From IMG/VR virus record IMGVR_UViG_3300009183_002617, positions 1 through 44,278 of that record: a DNA stretch of 44,278 bases. One strand, 5' to 3'. Shown here one piece after another: positions 43,757 through 44,278 of the stretch. Position numbers and translations under genes: made by a program. How positions within the stretch are numbered: the stretch's first letter is position 1; the number at the start of each line of letters is the position of its first letter. Source of the DNA: a virus. The notes beneath the pieces are model-generated. The model was not told the DNA's origin and did no database searches. It was given only the letters and a program-made list of their open reading frames with translations.

Positions 43757-44278
43757 TTATAAAGTTGTATAATTGACAGCCATACCAGCAGGAACAACAT
43801 ACGAAGCAATAAATGGTTTAAACTTTTCTATATCTGAAAGCAATGAACTAGTTACTTTAATATCTATATTGGTAAAATTAGATGTATTAACTACAACATC
43901 ACTTATTGAAAATCCAAGAAGTGAACATATCAAATATTTGATTGCTGGTGGGGTACCTTTAATATCAAAATAATTTGAATCTGCTTTAACCAAAAATCTT
44001 CTTATATTTGGAAGTATTGTACTCAAATGAGATTGAGAAAAATCAGCATTTGGAAAATAAAAATCAGCAAGGGCTTCTAAAAATATAGAATTTATAAACA
44101 ACGGAACTCTGATATTTTCCCAATTTAGTTGAGCACCATAACCATATTCCTGACTTAACAACCATCTTAAATAATTTTTAATTATTGGAATAATAGCAAC
44201 ATTGGTTGGATTGGCTTCATATTCTTTAATAATCCATTGTGGAAATAAAGATTCTATTGTGAGGTTATCTCCTAACCA
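43757..44278 (-). CDS. Baseplate-type structural protein, 5' end cut by window edge
   Basis: The frame is open to base 44278 (at least 173 residues of the C-terminal part). NWENIRVPLFINSIFLEALADFYFP, then FLVKADSNYFDIKGTPPAIKYLICSLLG, resemble tail or baseplate proteins in which a 'K-G-T-x-x-A-I' helix follows a fibre-docking segment (tail protein I-like). The start is outside the window; an in-frame TTG at 44161 is not a real start because coding continues past it (for example PQWIIKEYEANPTNVA). Confidence 0.6.
   Translation of the reverse strand, partial: WLGDNLTIESLFPQWIIKEYEANPTNVAIIPIIKNYLRWLLSQEYGYGAQLNWENIRVPLFINSIFLEALADFYFPNADFSQSHLSTILPNIRRFLVKADSNYFDIKGTPPAIKYLICSLLGFSISDVVVNTSNFTNIDIKVTSSLLSDIEKFKPFIASYVVPAGMAVNYTTL

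Noticed and set aside
1-44278. tRNA, rRNA, integrase, transposase, intein, homing endonuclease or photosynthesis genes
   Set aside because: I looked for cloverleaf-like segments and for the usual protein motifs on both strands and found none that I could support.

Overview
The window is a 44.3-kb piece of a low-GC, T4-like contractile-tailed bacteriophage (myovirus). The evidence is a near-complete T4 structural series in T4 order on the minus strand (gp13, 14, 15, 16, 17, 18, 19, 20, 67/68-like, 21, 22, 23) together with the T4 replication and recombination set (RegA, gp62, gp44, gp45, gp46, gp47, the late sigma factor gp55, UvsY and UvsW). The host cannot be fixed from the sequence. The style (short gp18 and gp23, collagen-like fibres, pectate-lyase-type spike, glycosyltransferase cassette) is that of environmental aquatic T4-like phages. 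I saw no tRNA, integrase, insertion sequence or photosynthesis gene. Layout, left to right: (1) 1-9.7 kb holds three collagen-like fibre or spike genes (one truncated by the window edge) and a small virion-type protein. (2) 9.7-18.3 kb holds a glycosyltransferase with a helical C-terminus, then regA-62-44-45, a small basic gene, a CBM-like small gene, 46, 47, a GDP-mannose 4,6-dehydratase wedged between 47 and 55, and gene 55. (3) 18.3-27.2 kb is an AT-rich, tightly overlapping cassette of twelve genes: a GDPD-like enzyme, a HAD-nucleotidyltransferase fusion, two FkbM and one other methyltransferase, and glycosyltransferases of GT2, GT11, GT25, GT47/exostosin and GT61 type. (4) 27.2-30.0 kb is the only plus-strand block: uvsY, uvsW and an Sm-like acidic protein. 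(5) 30.0-44.3 kb is the head, neck and tail operon, ending in a truncated baseplate-type gene. The most coherent unexpected signal is in expression. An eight-base T4-late-promoter-like element (N-[A/T/C]-TAAATA) precedes many virion genes. Where it sits 20 or more nt upstream (gp18, gp22, gp23, the 9257-9655 gene) a Shine-Dalgarno sequence is present. Where it sits 4-9 nt from the start codon (three virion-type genes, gp13, the CBM-like gene, uvsW) there is none, so those messages should be leaderless or nearly so. Two sigma70-type promoters, for uvsY and gp55, have -10 boxes exactly 6 nt from the start codon and also lack a Shine-Dalgarno sequence. The second theme is glycosylation. A complete-looking glycan assembly set, including GDP-mannose dehydratase and a fucosyltransferase-family enzyme, shares a genome with Thr-rich Gly-X-Thr collagen-like fibres, and one glycosyltransferase lies directly upstream of the fibre genes. 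Self-glycosylation of the virion, in the manner of Bacillus BclA, is a testable hypothesis. Host-surface modification is the main alternative.
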